Shown here: positions 53,927 to 62,491 of the stretch, piece by piece
Position numbering within the stretch: the stretch's first letter is position 1
Layout: the number at the start of each line of letters is the position of its first letter
Origin: Sandaracinus amylolyticus
GTDB taxonomy: Bacteria > Myxococcota_A > Polyangia > Polyangiales > Sandaracinaceae
Length of the DNA: 64,000 bases
Direction of reading: 5' to 3'
NCBI RefSeq assembly: GCF_021631985.1
Contig: NZ_CP070225.1
Coordinates: forward strand, 6,138,001 to 6,202,000
The notes under the pieces: model-generated
The model's input: only the letters and a program-made list of their open reading frames with translations
Told to the model about the DNA's origin: nothing
The model's database searches: none
Position numbers and translations under genes: made by a program

Positions 53927-56095
53927 TCACTTGCTGTGGCGCACCGACGCGCCGTTCCAGTCGTCGGGCGGCGGATCCGCGAGGTACGTGCGGCAGCGCT
54001 CGGCCATCGCGGTGCTGGGCGCGTCGTCGCCCCCGAACGCCTCTCGCGCGCGCTCGAACGCAGCCGCGGCCTCCTCGAAGCGGCGCGCACGATAGAGATC
54101 GAGCGCCTCACGATAGCGCTCTGCTCCGTCGCGCTGTGCCTCGGTCGCCGACGCGCGCGTGCCGATCAGCTCGTGCACCAGGATCGCGCGCGCCTTGCCC
54201 TTCACCGCGACCCAGTCGAGCGGGCGCACCAGCATCTCGTTCTTCACCGCGTCGGCGGTGGTCTCGCCGAGCATGATCCAGGTGCCGTACGCGCCGTTGA
54301 GGCCCTCGAGGCGGCTCGCGAGGTTCACCGAGTCGCCCATCACCGTGTAGTTCATGCGCTCGTGCGAGCCGATGTTGCCGACGACGCACTCGCCGGTGTT
54401 CACGCCGATGCGGGTCTTCATCGGCGGCTTGCCCTCGCCCTGCCACTTCGCGTCGAGCGCGCGCGCCGCCTGCTGCATCGCGAGCGCGGCGCGGCACGCG
54501 CGCAGCGCGTGATCCGAGAGCTCTCGCGGCGCGCCCCAGAACGCCATGATCGCGTCGCCGATGTACTTGTCGACGGTGCCGTGCTCGCGCTCGACGCACG
54601 ACGAGAGCGCGTCGAGGTACTCGCCGAGCTGCTCGACGAGCTCGGAGGGCGAGAGCTTCTCCGAGATGCTCGTGAAGCCCGCGACGTCGCTGAAGAGGAT
54701 CGTCAGCTCGCGGCCGCGACCGCCGAGCACCGCTTCCTCGCCGCTGCCGATCAGCTCCTGCACCAGCGCCCGCGGCACGTACTTGCCGAACGATCGCAGC
54801 CCGTTCTTCATCCGGTCCGCGACCGCCGTCATGTCGTTCACCTCGCGCACCAGCGAGCCGTCGCCCGACACCGGGCGATCGCTGAGCTCGAAGCGGCCGA
54901 TGCGCTCCATCTCGTCGGCGATCACGCGCAGCGCGCCCGAGATGCGGTTCGAGAAGACCACCCCCGCGAGCACCGCGAAGATCAGCGCGACGAGCGCGAT
55001 CATCAGCGCGATCGCGCCCTGGCGGTGCACCTCGCCGAAGAAGTCCGCCTCGGGCGCGATGACGAGCACCGCGAGATCCATCCCGTGCTCGCTCGGGAAC
55101 GGATGCGCCATCGCGAGGTGCTCGCCGAAGCGGAAGTGCCCGCCCTCCCGGAGCCAGCGCGTCGCACCGCCGCTCGCCTCCATCGCGACGAACGCCTCGC
55201 GCAGCGCGACGTCGGGGTGCGATCCCGCGCGTGCGATCGCGAGCGCATCGCCCTCCCCTTCCGTCACCTGACCGTCGGGATGCGCCACGACGAGCCCGTC
55301 GTGCGTGAGCAGGTAGACGCGGCCGTGCTCGCCGACGCGCAGCGTCGCGAGGAACTCGGAGAGGTACGAGATCTCGTACTCGACCGCGAAGACGCCGCGC
55401 AGCGCGTCGTCGGCGCGCAGCGGCATCACGTACATGAAGCCGGGCTGACGGCGCGTGAAGAAGAGGAAGGGACGCACCCAGCGCCCGCCTTCGCTCGACG
55501 CGGCCTCCTGGTACCAGCCGCGCGTGCGCGCGTCGTAGCTGCCGCGATGCTCGTCGACGACCGCGAAGCCCGGTGTTCCCAGGTGCGCGGGCAGCGCGAC
55601 CAGCTCGCGCCAGCGCGTCGGGCCTTCGCCCGAGAGCGACGGGAACGCATCGGCGTCCTGCGAGCGGATCGTGCCGTGGAGGCGCCCTTCTTCCGCGCGC
55701 TGCACCGCGACGTAGGTGCCGTCGGCGCGCGCGAACGACGCCCACGTGAACGAGGGGTTCGCCGCGACCGCGGCGTGGAAGTGCGCGAGCAGCGCGTCCT
55801 CGTCGTCGATCGCGAGCGAGCCGTGCCGCGCGAGCTCCGCGGTCATCGCGGCGTAGGGCTCGGCGGGCTCGAGGTAGCGCAGCGTGCGCTGGGTGGTCGC
55901 GGCGCCGATGCGCGTCGCGAGATCGCGGAAGAGCGCGTCGACGACCCGCGTCGAGCTCACGTACGCGGAGAGGCCCACGCCGCCCGCACCGAGCACGATC
56001 AGCAGCGCGACGACCGTGACGAGCGTCGGCCGCAGCGGCAGACCGCGCTCACCGCGGTGCCGCTCGCGACGCGTCGTCTCCGCGGGCGCTCCCAT
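53927..56095 (-). CDS. Membrane adenylate/guanylate cyclase with extracytoplasmic Cache-type sensor
   Basis: 722 aa from the ATG at 56095. Membrane helix near 24-46 (LVTVVALLIVLGAGGVGL), a periplasmic sensor of about 300 residues with the Cache pattern (FTWASFARADGTYVAVQ, TRGWYQEAASSEGGRWVRPFLFF), a second helix (ALMIALVALIFAVLAGVVF), a HAMP-like linker, then a class III cyclase domain with ILFSDVAGFTSISEKL, DKYIGDAIMAFWGAP and RIGVNTGECVVGNIGS. The C-terminal 60 residues are TPR-like. It should make cAMP or cGMP in response to an external ligand. Divergent from the gene at 56149. Confidence 0.93.
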   Translation of the reverse strand: MGAPAETTRRERHRGERGLPLRPTLVTVVALLIVLGAGGVGLSAYVSSTRVVDALFRDLATRIGAATTQRTLRYLEPAEPYAAMTAELARHGSLAIDDEDALLAHFHAAVAANPSFTWASFARADGTYVAVQRAEEGRLHGTIRSQDADAFPSLSGEGPTRWRELVALPAHLGTPGFAVVDEHRGSYDARTRGWYQEAASSEGGRWVRPFLFFTRRQPGFMYVMPLRADDALRGVFAVEYEISYLSEFLATLRVGEHGRVYLLTHDGLVVAHPDGQVTEGEGDALAIARAGSHPDVALREAFVAMEASGGATRWLREGGHFRFGEHLAMAHPFPSEHGMDLAVLVIAPEADFFGEVHRQGAIALMIALVALIFAVLAGVVFSNRISGALRVIADEMERIGRFELSDRPVSGDGSLVREVNDMTAVADRMKNGLRSFGKYVPRALVQELIGSGEEAVLGGRGRELTILFSDVAGFTSISEKLSPSELVEQLGEYLDALSSCVEREHGTVDKYIGDAIMAFWGAPRELSDHALRACRAALAMQQAARALDAKWQGEGKPPMKTRIGVNTGECVVGNIGSHERMNYTVMGDSVNLASRLEGLNGAYGTWIMLGETTADAVKNEMLVRPLDWVAVKGKARAILVHELIGTRASATEAQRDGAERYREALDLYRARRFEEAAAAFERAREAFGGDDAPSTAMAERCRTYLADPPPDDWNGASVRHSK

Positions 56096-56148
56096 CCCCG
56101 ACGCATGCGTACACGAGGTCCCCGTCGGGGCTCAAGCGGCATGGAGAG

Positions 56149-56898
56149 ATGCACGATACGCTCGGCCTCGTGGACATCGTCTGCCCTCGTTGCGCCACCA
56201 CGCTTCGTGCGCGTGCGGTGAGCGATCGCGGCATCGCGGCGTGCGACGTGTGTGACGCGGTGTTCGCGGTCCAGCTCGATGCGCACGGGCGCTCACGCTT
56301 CGCGCGCCCGGCGTCGATCACGCTCGAAGAAGAGCGGCCGCTCGCGACCTCCAGCGCGCCCATCGAGCCCGGCGGATACCGCGCGGCGTCGGCGCCGCGC
56401 CGCGGCATGCTGCGGCTCACGCGCCGCTGGCTCACGCCGGTCGCGACGTCCCTCCTCGGCTTCGCGGTGCTCTGGAACGCCGTCCTGGTCTTCTGGTACG
56501 CGATCGTGTTCGGCGTCGGCGCGGCCTGGATGTTCTTGGTGTTCCCGCTCCCGTTCGTCGCCGTCGGCGTGTCCATGACCTACTGGATCCTCGTCTCGCT
56601 GGTGAACCGCACGACGCTGACGGTCGAGGGGGACACGCTCTCGGTGCGCCACGGGCCGCTGCCCTGGCCGGGCACGCAGGACGTCGAGGTCGGGCGCATC
56701 ACCCAGCTCTTCGTGCGCAGGCGCTGGCACGAGCGCGACCGCAATCGCCGGACCTACACGCTCGCCGCGGAGATCGACGGAGACGCGATCGATCTGGTGC
56801 GCGGCCTCTCGAATCGAGACGAGGCGCTCTACCTCGAGCACGTCATCGAGGATCACCTCGCGATCGTCGACGACTCCTCGAGCGACACGACGCGCTGA
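56149..56898 (+). CDS. Zinc-ribbon membrane protein, 249 aa
   Basis: ATG at 56149 preceded by GGAGAG; a GTG at 56170 is an alternative start. CPRC and CDVC near residues 12-36 form a zinc ribbon, followed by a basic linker and two membrane helices near 95-120 and 120-155 (LGFAVLWNAVLVFWYAIVFG and WMFLVFPLPFVAVGV). A C-terminal beta-rich PH-like domain (TTLTVEGDTLSVRHGPLPWPG) ends the protein. Not recognised as a named family; close to the TFIIB-ribbon membrane proteins of unknown function. Followed after 23 bp by the polyprenyl synthase gene. Confidence 0.75.
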   Translation: MHDTLGLVDIVCPRCATTLRARAVSDRGIAACDVCDAVFAVQLDAHGRSRFARPASITLEEERPLATSSAPIEPGGYRAASAPRRGMLRLTRRWLTPVATSLLGFAVLWNAVLVFWYAIVFGVGAAWMFLVFPLPFVAVGVSMTYWILVSLVNRTTLTVEGDTLSVRHGPLPWPGTQDVEVGRITQLFVRRRWHERDRNRRTYTLAAEIDGDAIDLVRGLSNRDEALYLEHVIEDHLAIVDDSSSDTTR

Positions 56899-56921
56899 GC
56901 GTTGGTGTATCGTCGCGCGCC

Positions 56922-58658
56922 GTGGACGGGGGCGCCTGGTACGAACCGCTGCTCGCGCCGGTGCGGCCGACGGTGCAAGCCGCGCTGCGCGACGTGAGCG
57001 ACGTGTTCGAGGGCGACCCGTGGTCGGTGCCGCGCACCGGGCTCGGCGGTGCGCTCGCGCTGCAGGTCGCGCGTGGGTTCGGTCGTGCGGGCTCGCGGCG
57101 TGCGCGACGGCTCTGCGCGTCGTCGATCGAGGCGTGGAACCAGCGCGTGCATCGCCCGCGTCGTGACGAGCTCGATCGCGCGCTGGCGCGTGACACCCGC
57201 GACTTCCTGCGCGCGTGGTCGCGCTTCGTGCGCGAGGACGATGCGCGCGCGCAGCGCGTGGTCGCGCGGCTGAGCCCGGCGTGGAGCGCCGAGGCGCCGG
57301 TGCCCGAGGCGGTGATCTTCCTGCGCGCGGCGATCGCGGCGGGCGTGCTGCTGGGCGAGGTCGGCGACGAGGTGCACGCGCAGCTCGACGCGTTCGCGAC
57401 CTGGACCGCGCTCGCGTGGGAGGCGCGCCAGGGCACGCTCGATCGTGCGCGCTGGGAAGGCGCGCTGGACGCGATCGGCGCGCGCGCGCCGTTCACCGCC
57501 GACGCCGAGTCGCACGCGCGCCGCGAGGCCCACGCCGCGCTCGCACCGTGGGCCGATCACCGCACCGCGAGCGCGCTGCGCGCGCTGCTCGATCGCCTGC
57601 CCTCGGGGCCCGCCGCGCCGCGCGAGCCCGACGCGTGGCTGCCCGCGATCGCGCCCGATCCCGCACCTTCACGTCCGGCGCGTCGTGGAGAGAGCGCGCT
57701 CGATCGATTCATCGATGCGCATGCACGCAACGTCGAGGACGCGATCGCCACGATCGCCGAGGGCGCGCCGGCGCGCACCCGCGGCGCGATCGAGTACCTG
57801 CGGCGCCAGGGCGGCAAGCGACTGCGTCCGTTCGTGGTGCTCGCGAGCACGCGCGCCTGCGGGGGCGATCCCGAGTGGGCGCTGCGCGAGGGCGCGATCG
57901 TCGAGTGGCTGCACCAGACCTCGCTCGTGATCGACGACGTGCTCGACGGCGCGACGCTGCGGCGCGGCGGGCCGACGCTGCACCACGCGACGAGCGTCCC
58001 GTTCGCGACCGCGGTGGCGCTGCAGCTCCTCGCACGGCTCGCGATGGCGGCGCGCGATCTGCCCGGTGAGAGCCGCGTGCTCGTCGCCGACACCGCGGCC
58101 GCGCTCGCCGAGGGCGAGTGGTCGGAGATGCGCCACTCCGGCGATCCGACGATCTCGATCACCGCGTACTGCCGGGTGATCGAAGCGAAGACGGCGCGCC
58201 TCTTCGCGACGGCGTGCGCGCTGGGCGGGCTCGCGGCGCGCGCCACACCGGCGAGCATTCGCGCGCTCACGCGAGCCGGGCGCGAGGCGGGCCTCGCGTT
58301 CCAGATCGTCGACGATCTGCTCGACGCGATCGGCGACGAGGCCGAGCTCGGCAAGCGTCGCGGGACCGATCTGCGCGCGCGGAAGCCGACGCTGCCGACG
58401 CTGCTCCTGCGGGACGCGCTCCCGCCCATCGAGCGCGCGCGCCTCGAGTCGCTGATCCGCGGCGACCGCGCGTGCACCGACGTCGAGGTCGCGTGGGCCG
58501 CGAGGCGCATCGAGGAGCTCGAGGTCGACGAGCGATGTCGCGAGCGCGCAGATGCGCACCTGTCGCGCGCGCTCGCCGAGCTCGCGCGGCTCCCCGATCG
58601 CGAGGGAGCCGCGCTGCTCGAAGGGCTCTTCACGCGCTGCGTGGAGCGCCGCGCCTGA
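56922..58658 (+). CDS. Trans-isoprenyl diphosphate synthase with long N-terminal extension
   Basis: 578 aa from a GTG at 56922; family members are about 300-350 aa. The C-terminal 330 residues are classical: YLRRQGGKRLRPFVVLA, first Asp-rich motif DDVLDGATLRRGGPTLHH (D near 336), KTARLFATACALG and second Asp-rich motif FQIVDDLLDAIGDEAELGK (near 463). Residues 1-250 form an additional helical domain with VARGFGRAGSRRARRLCASSIEAWNQRVHRPRRDELDRALARDTRDFLRAW. It makes prenyl diphosphates such as geranylgeranyl or longer chains, serving quinone, carotenoid or other isoprenoid synthesis. The extension is unusual. Confidence 0.9.
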   Translation: MDGGAWYEPLLAPVRPTVQAALRDVSDVFEGDPWSVPRTGLGGALALQVARGFGRAGSRRARRLCASSIEAWNQRVHRPRRDELDRALARDTRDFLRAWSRFVREDDARAQRVVARLSPAWSAEAPVPEAVIFLRAAIAAGVLLGEVGDEVHAQLDAFATWTALAWEARQGTLDRARWEGALDAIGARAPFTADAESHARREAHAALAPWADHRTASALRALLDRLPSGPAAPREPDAWLPAIAPDPAPSRPARRGESALDRFIDAHARNVEDAIATIAEGAPARTRGAIEYLRRQGGKRLRPFVVLASTRACGGDPEWALREGAIVEWLHQTSLVIDDVLDGATLRRGGPTLHHATSVPFATAVALQLLARLAMAARDLPGESRVLVADTAAALAEGEWSEMRHSGDPTISITAYCRVIEAKTARLFATACALGGLAARATPASIRALTRAGREAGLAFQIVDDLLDAIGDEAELGKRRGTDLRARKPTLPTLLLRDALPPIERARLESLIRGDRACTDVEVAWAARRIEELEVDERCRERADAHLSRALAELARLPDREGAALLEGLFTRCVERRA

Positions 58659-58661
58659 TCG

Positions 58662-60254
58662 TCAGAACGGAGGAGGCGGCGCGGGGATCGCGTTGCACAC
58701 CGGGTTCTGGCAGCGCCCGCCGATCGGGCCGAACACACACAGCGAGTCGGACACGCACTCGATCGCGCAGAGCTCGCCCGCGCCCGGCAGCGGCGTGCAG
58801 ACGTAGGTGTGGGGGGTTCCGATGTCGAGGCACGCGAGGCCGGTGCCGCACTCGCCCGGGAGGCCGTCGCAGCTCGCGCTCGCCGGGCGCGCGGCGGCGC
58901 ACGTGCCTTCGTCGCAGAACGCGCCCGCGACGCAGGGGCTCTGGGGCGCCGTCACGTCGCATGCTGCGCCGAGCGCAATCGGCGTGCGGCAGCGATTGCC
59001 TGCACCGCACACCAGGCCCGTCGCGCACTCGTTCTGATCACCGCAGGGCTGGCCCTCGGGCGGCGGCGGCCGGCAGGTGCTGGCGACGCAGACCAGCCCG
59101 TCCGCGCAGACCTGTCCGAGGTGCCCGATCGGCGCGTCGCAGCCCTCGCCTTCGGCGGCAGGCGCGAGGCAGGTCGGCGTCGGCGAGCCGATGTCGCAAT
59201 ACCCGTCCGCGCACATCGCCGCGCGATCACAGCCCTCGCCGGTCGCGACGCGCGCCGCGCACGTGCTGTACCCCTCGCAGTACGCGCCGGGCGCGCACTG
59301 CTCGTCGACGAGGCATGCGCCGCCGATCGCGACCGAGCCGCGCGCGACGCACTGCTGCGCCGAGTACGGCTCGCAGGTCGTGAGCGCGCCACACGTGGTG
59401 TCGTCCTCGCAGTTCGCGGTCGGGTCCGCCATCACGCACTCGCCGTCCTCGCAGCGCGCGCCACCCACGCACTCGCTGGTCTCGTCGCACGCCGCGCCGA
59501 TCGCGACGCGCGACGCCGCGCAGGTTCCGTCGACGCAGAACGCGGTGCCCGCGCAGTGCGAGTCGGCCTCGCAGGTCTCGCCGACGTCGGAGAGCTCGGC
59601 GCACGTCCCGCCGCGGCACACGAGATCACCGCGGCACGCGAAGGTGCACGCCTCGCCGAGCGCAGGCGCGCGCTCGCAGGTGCCGGTGGCGCACGTTCCT
59701 TCGCCATCGAGGCAGCGCACGAGCTGCGACGCGCACTCTTCGCCCTCGGCGACGTCGTCGATCAGGAAGCGCGCGCACCACTCCGCGACGTCGTCGACGC
59801 GCCCGCTGCACGCTGCGCCGATCGTGTCGCGCAGGCGCGCCTCGCACGCATCGAGCGCCGGGAGATCCACCGTGACGCGGCCGGACTCGAGGTGCTCGCG
59901 GAGCGGCTGGACCATCGACGCGTAGCAGCGCTGGGTCTCGGTCGTGAGGCACGTCGCGAGGTCGGGGCGCTCACCGCGATCGCATGCGCAGTCGTACGCC
60001 GAGTCGCACGTGAGGTTCGCGCGCGTGCCGCACCAGCGCGCGCGCATCCGCGCGAGGAGCGCGTCGGTGTCGAGGCCCGCGTCGGGCCCGCCGGAGTCGG
60101 GACTGCCCGCGTCGTCGTTCGTGACGGGGCCGCCGTCCACACCGGCGTCGGTGCCGGCGTCCGAGCCGGTCGCGCCGTCGTCATCGCCGCACGCGACGAG
60201 CACGAGCACACACGCGGCGCACACCGCGATCGAACGCACACCCTTCCCTCGCAT
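58662..60254 (-). CDS. Cys-rich lipoprotein, 530 aa
   Basis: ATG at 60254. Lipobox near the end of a long signal (AVCAACVLVLVAC), acidic stretch GSDAGTDAGVDGG, a helical middle with CDSAYDCACDRGERPDLATCL and CEARLRDTIGAACSGRV, then repeated Cys units CATGTCERAPALGEACTFACRGDLVCRGGTCAELSDVGETCEADSHC and on to the end. About 46 Cys in total. Surface protein of the same class as those at 50013 and 53893. Convergent with the polyprenyl synthase. Confidence 0.87.
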   Translation of the reverse strand: MRGKGVRSIAVCAACVLVLVACGDDDGATGSDAGTDAGVDGGPVTNDDAGSPDSGGPDAGLDTDALLARMRARWCGTRANLTCDSAYDCACDRGERPDLATCLTTETQRCYASMVQPLREHLESGRVTVDLPALDACEARLRDTIGAACSGRVDDVAEWCARFLIDDVAEGEECASQLVRCLDGEGTCATGTCERAPALGEACTFACRGDLVCRGGTCAELSDVGETCEADSHCAGTAFCVDGTCAASRVAIGAACDETSECVGGARCEDGECVMADPTANCEDDTTCGALTTCEPYSAQQCVARGSVAIGGACLVDEQCAPGAYCEGYSTCAARVATGEGCDRAAMCADGYCDIGSPTPTCLAPAAEGEGCDAPIGHLGQVCADGLVCVASTCRPPPPEGQPCGDQNECATGLVCGAGNRCRTPIALGAACDVTAPQSPCVAGAFCDEGTCAAARPASASCDGLPGECGTGLACLDIGTPHTYVCTPLPGAGELCAIECVSDSLCVFGPIGGRCQNPVCNAIPAPPPPF

Positions 60255-60360
60255 CGATGCTCCTGCGCTGGAGAAACAGCAGGGGCGCCGCACGCGCTGT
60301 TGGGGGGAGCGTGCGCGCGCGGTCGCCCGGCTCCGACTTGGGAGCGGGCCCGCGCGCCCG

Positions 60361-61071
60361 TCACGAGCGCGTGTGTTTTCTCGCGGAGATCGGACGGCGC
60401 TCGATCGGACGGCGCGCGATCCAGATCACGTGCTCGCGCCCGCGTCCCTTCCGCGAGCCGAAGACGCGATGCACGTGCACCTCGAAGCCGCGTCGCTGGA
60501 GCCGCGAGGTGAAGCCCGCGTGATCGGCGAGCGACCACACGCCGAGCGCACCGCCGGGCCGCAGCGCGCTCCACGCCGCGTCGATGCCGCGCCCCGAGTA
60601 GAGCGCGTCGTTGCTCTCGTGCGCGACGCGGATGGGCCCGTTGTCGACGTCGAGGAGGATCGCGTCGTAGCGCTCGGGCGGGCCCACGATGCGCGCACGG
60701 ACGTCGCCCACGTGGAGCTCGGTGCGCGGGTCGCGCAGCGGATGATCGGCGAGCGCGCCGAGCGGCCCCTCGTTCCACGCGACGACCTCGGGCACCAGCT
60801 CCGCGATCTCGACGACGCCGCGAGGCCCGACGCGATCGAGCGCGGCGCGCAGCGTGAACCCCATGCCGAGCCCGCCGACGAGCACGCGCGCCGAGCCGCC
60901 CTCGAGGTGCGCACAGCCGAGATCCGCGAGCGAGCGCGACGACGGCTCGTCCTCGTTCGACATGAGCTCCACGCCGCCCGACCAGATGCGGTACTCGTGC
61001 CCGCGCCGGCGCAGCTCGAGGCGCACTCCGTCGGGCGCGATCGCCTCTCCGAGCCGTTCCCAGGGCAACAT
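60361..61071 (-). CDS. Spermidine-synthase-like methyltransferase-fold protein (copy 2)
   Basis: 236 aa from the ATG at 61071. Same architecture as the protein at 13691-14377: MLP start, the strand VLVGGLGMGFTLRAALDRVG, VVEIAELVPEVVAWNEGPLG, YDAILLDVDNGP and a C-terminal RPGGALGVWSLADHAGF. The C-terminus has an added basic tail (RRPIERRPISARKHTRS). The two proteins are paralogues about 47 kb apart. Function unknown; probably soluble and SAM- or decarboxy-SAM-related. Confidence 0.86.
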   Translation of the reverse strand: MLPWERLGEAIAPDGVRLELRRRGHEYRIWSGGVELMSNEDEPSSRSLADLGCAHLEGGSARVLVGGLGMGFTLRAALDRVGPRGVVEIAELVPEVVAWNEGPLGALADHPLRDPRTELHVGDVRARIVGPPERYDAILLDVDNGPIRVAHESNDALYSGRGIDAAWSALRPGGALGVWSLADHAGFTSRLQRRGFEVHVHRVFGSRKGRGREHVIWIARRPIERRPISARKHTRS

Positions 61072-61094
61072 CGACGCGCGCCTACCACGAACCT

Positions 61095-62435
61095 CTACGG
61101 CGCGCCCGGCGGGAGCCGGATCTCGTAGAGATCCACCGCCGATCCGCTCGCGCCGCCGGTCGAGACGAAGTGCACGCGATCGAGCGCGCGCGATGCGCTC
61201 GGCACCGGGACGCTCTGCGAGTCGTCGTACGTCGCGCGATGCCACGCGAGGTTGAGCACGCGTCGCTCGCCGCGCTCGGGCAGCAGCTCCATGAGCACCA
61301 GACGATCCTGGTGCGCGCGCGTGCCGGTCGCGCAGTCCACGCTGCGCCAGTCGGTCTGGCAGCGGAAGACCGAGATCGCGGCCCATCCCGGGCGCGCGTG
61401 ACCGGTACCCGAGACGCGCACGCCGATCGACTTCTCGCCGTCGTCCCACGTCAGATCGAGCACGTCGATCTCGGAGCCGTCGTCGAGCGCCTGCGCGCGC
61501 AGCCAGTCGAGCGTCGCGTAGAGCACGGCCTCGCGGCCATCGTGCAGGTGCGCGAAGTCCCAGTCCTGCGGGCAGTCCTCGAACGTCGCGAAGGTGCGCA
61601 CGAGGCTCGCGTCGGACGCGCGATGCACGGTGCTCGCACCGTCGCAGTCGACGCGCAGCGCGTGCTCGCCGCTCGGGCTCAGCGCGAGCGCCACGCGCGA
61701 GGTCGACGTGCCGGGGTCGGCGAACGTGCTGACGATCGTCTGCGTGCTCGCGTCGAGGATCGCGAACCCGAGGCGCGCGTCGCTCGCGTCGATCACCTCG
61801 ACGGCCCAGCGCGCGAGATCGGTGGACGCGGTGCGACCGAGCGCGCCGAACGAAGGGCGCACCGCGGCCGCGTCGGGGAACACCGCGCGCAGCGCGCCCG
61901 TGAAGTCCCACACGTCGGTGGTGATCTCGCGCAGCACGTCGAGCTCGCGCAGCACGAAGGGCTCGCCGGTCGCGCCGTCGAGGTGACGCACGACGTTGGG
62001 CGAGGTCGGGTGCCAGTAGGGCTCTTCGGTGGTGTGCAGGCCGAGCCCGCCGACGCGCTCGAGCGTGTCCGCCTCGTACACGATCCACTCGTAGCCGTCG
62101 GTCTGCACCATGAGCAGCGTGCGATCGGCGTTCTCGACGACGCGGTGCGAGGGCGTCGCGCTCGCGTCGCCTTCGAGGTCGGTGAGGCGGCGGACACAGG
62201 TGCCCCACGTCGGATCGTTCGTGATCGCGCCGAGCGCGGGCATCGACGCGAGCGGGGGCTCGGCGATCGCGATGTCGCCCTCCTGCAGCGTCACGTCGCA
62301 GGTGCCGGCGGTCTGCGCGTCGCTCCCGTCGGAGGTGCCGCCGTCACGCGCGAGCAGCGCGGGATCGAAGGACCAGCATCCCGCGATCGTCGAAGCGAGG
62401 ATCAGCACCAGCGCGGCGCGCACGGGCCGAATCAT
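61095..62435 (-). CDS. Large exported lipoprotein, 446 aa, beta-propeller-like
   Basis: ATG at 62435. Lipobox in LILASTIAGC, then DGGTSDGSDAQTAGTCD linker. The mature part shows repeating blades with the pattern VVENADRTLLMVQTDGYEWIVYEADTLERV, TQTIVSTFADPGTSTSRVALALSPSGEHALRVDCDGAS and DWDFAHLHDGREAVLYATLDWLRAQ. This reads like a TolB/WD-type propeller rather than an enzyme. Outside the cytoplasm, lipid-anchored. No known family assigned. Confidence 0.78.
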   Translation of the reverse strand: MIRPVRAALVLILASTIAGCWSFDPALLARDGGTSDGSDAQTAGTCDVTLQEGDIAIAEPPLASMPALGAITNDPTWGTCVRRLTDLEGDASATPSHRVVENADRTLLMVQTDGYEWIVYEADTLERVGGLGLHTTEEPYWHPTSPNVVRHLDGATGEPFVLRELDVLREITTDVWDFTGALRAVFPDAAAVRPSFGALGRTASTDLARWAVEVIDASDARLGFAILDASTQTIVSTFADPGTSTSRVALALSPSGEHALRVDCDGASTVHRASDASLVRTFATFEDCPQDWDFAHLHDGREAVLYATLDWLRAQALDDGSEIDVLDLTWDDGEKSIGVRVSGTGHARPGWAAISVFRCQTDWRSVDCATGTRAHQDRLVLMELLPERGERRVLNLAWHRATYDDSQSVPVPSASRALDRVHFVSTGGASGSAVDLYEIRLPPGAP

Positions 62436-62491
62436 ACGACGTGCGAGCGTGGCGCTTGGAGCGCGTCGCGCGCGCATGGCATCGTGAGCGC

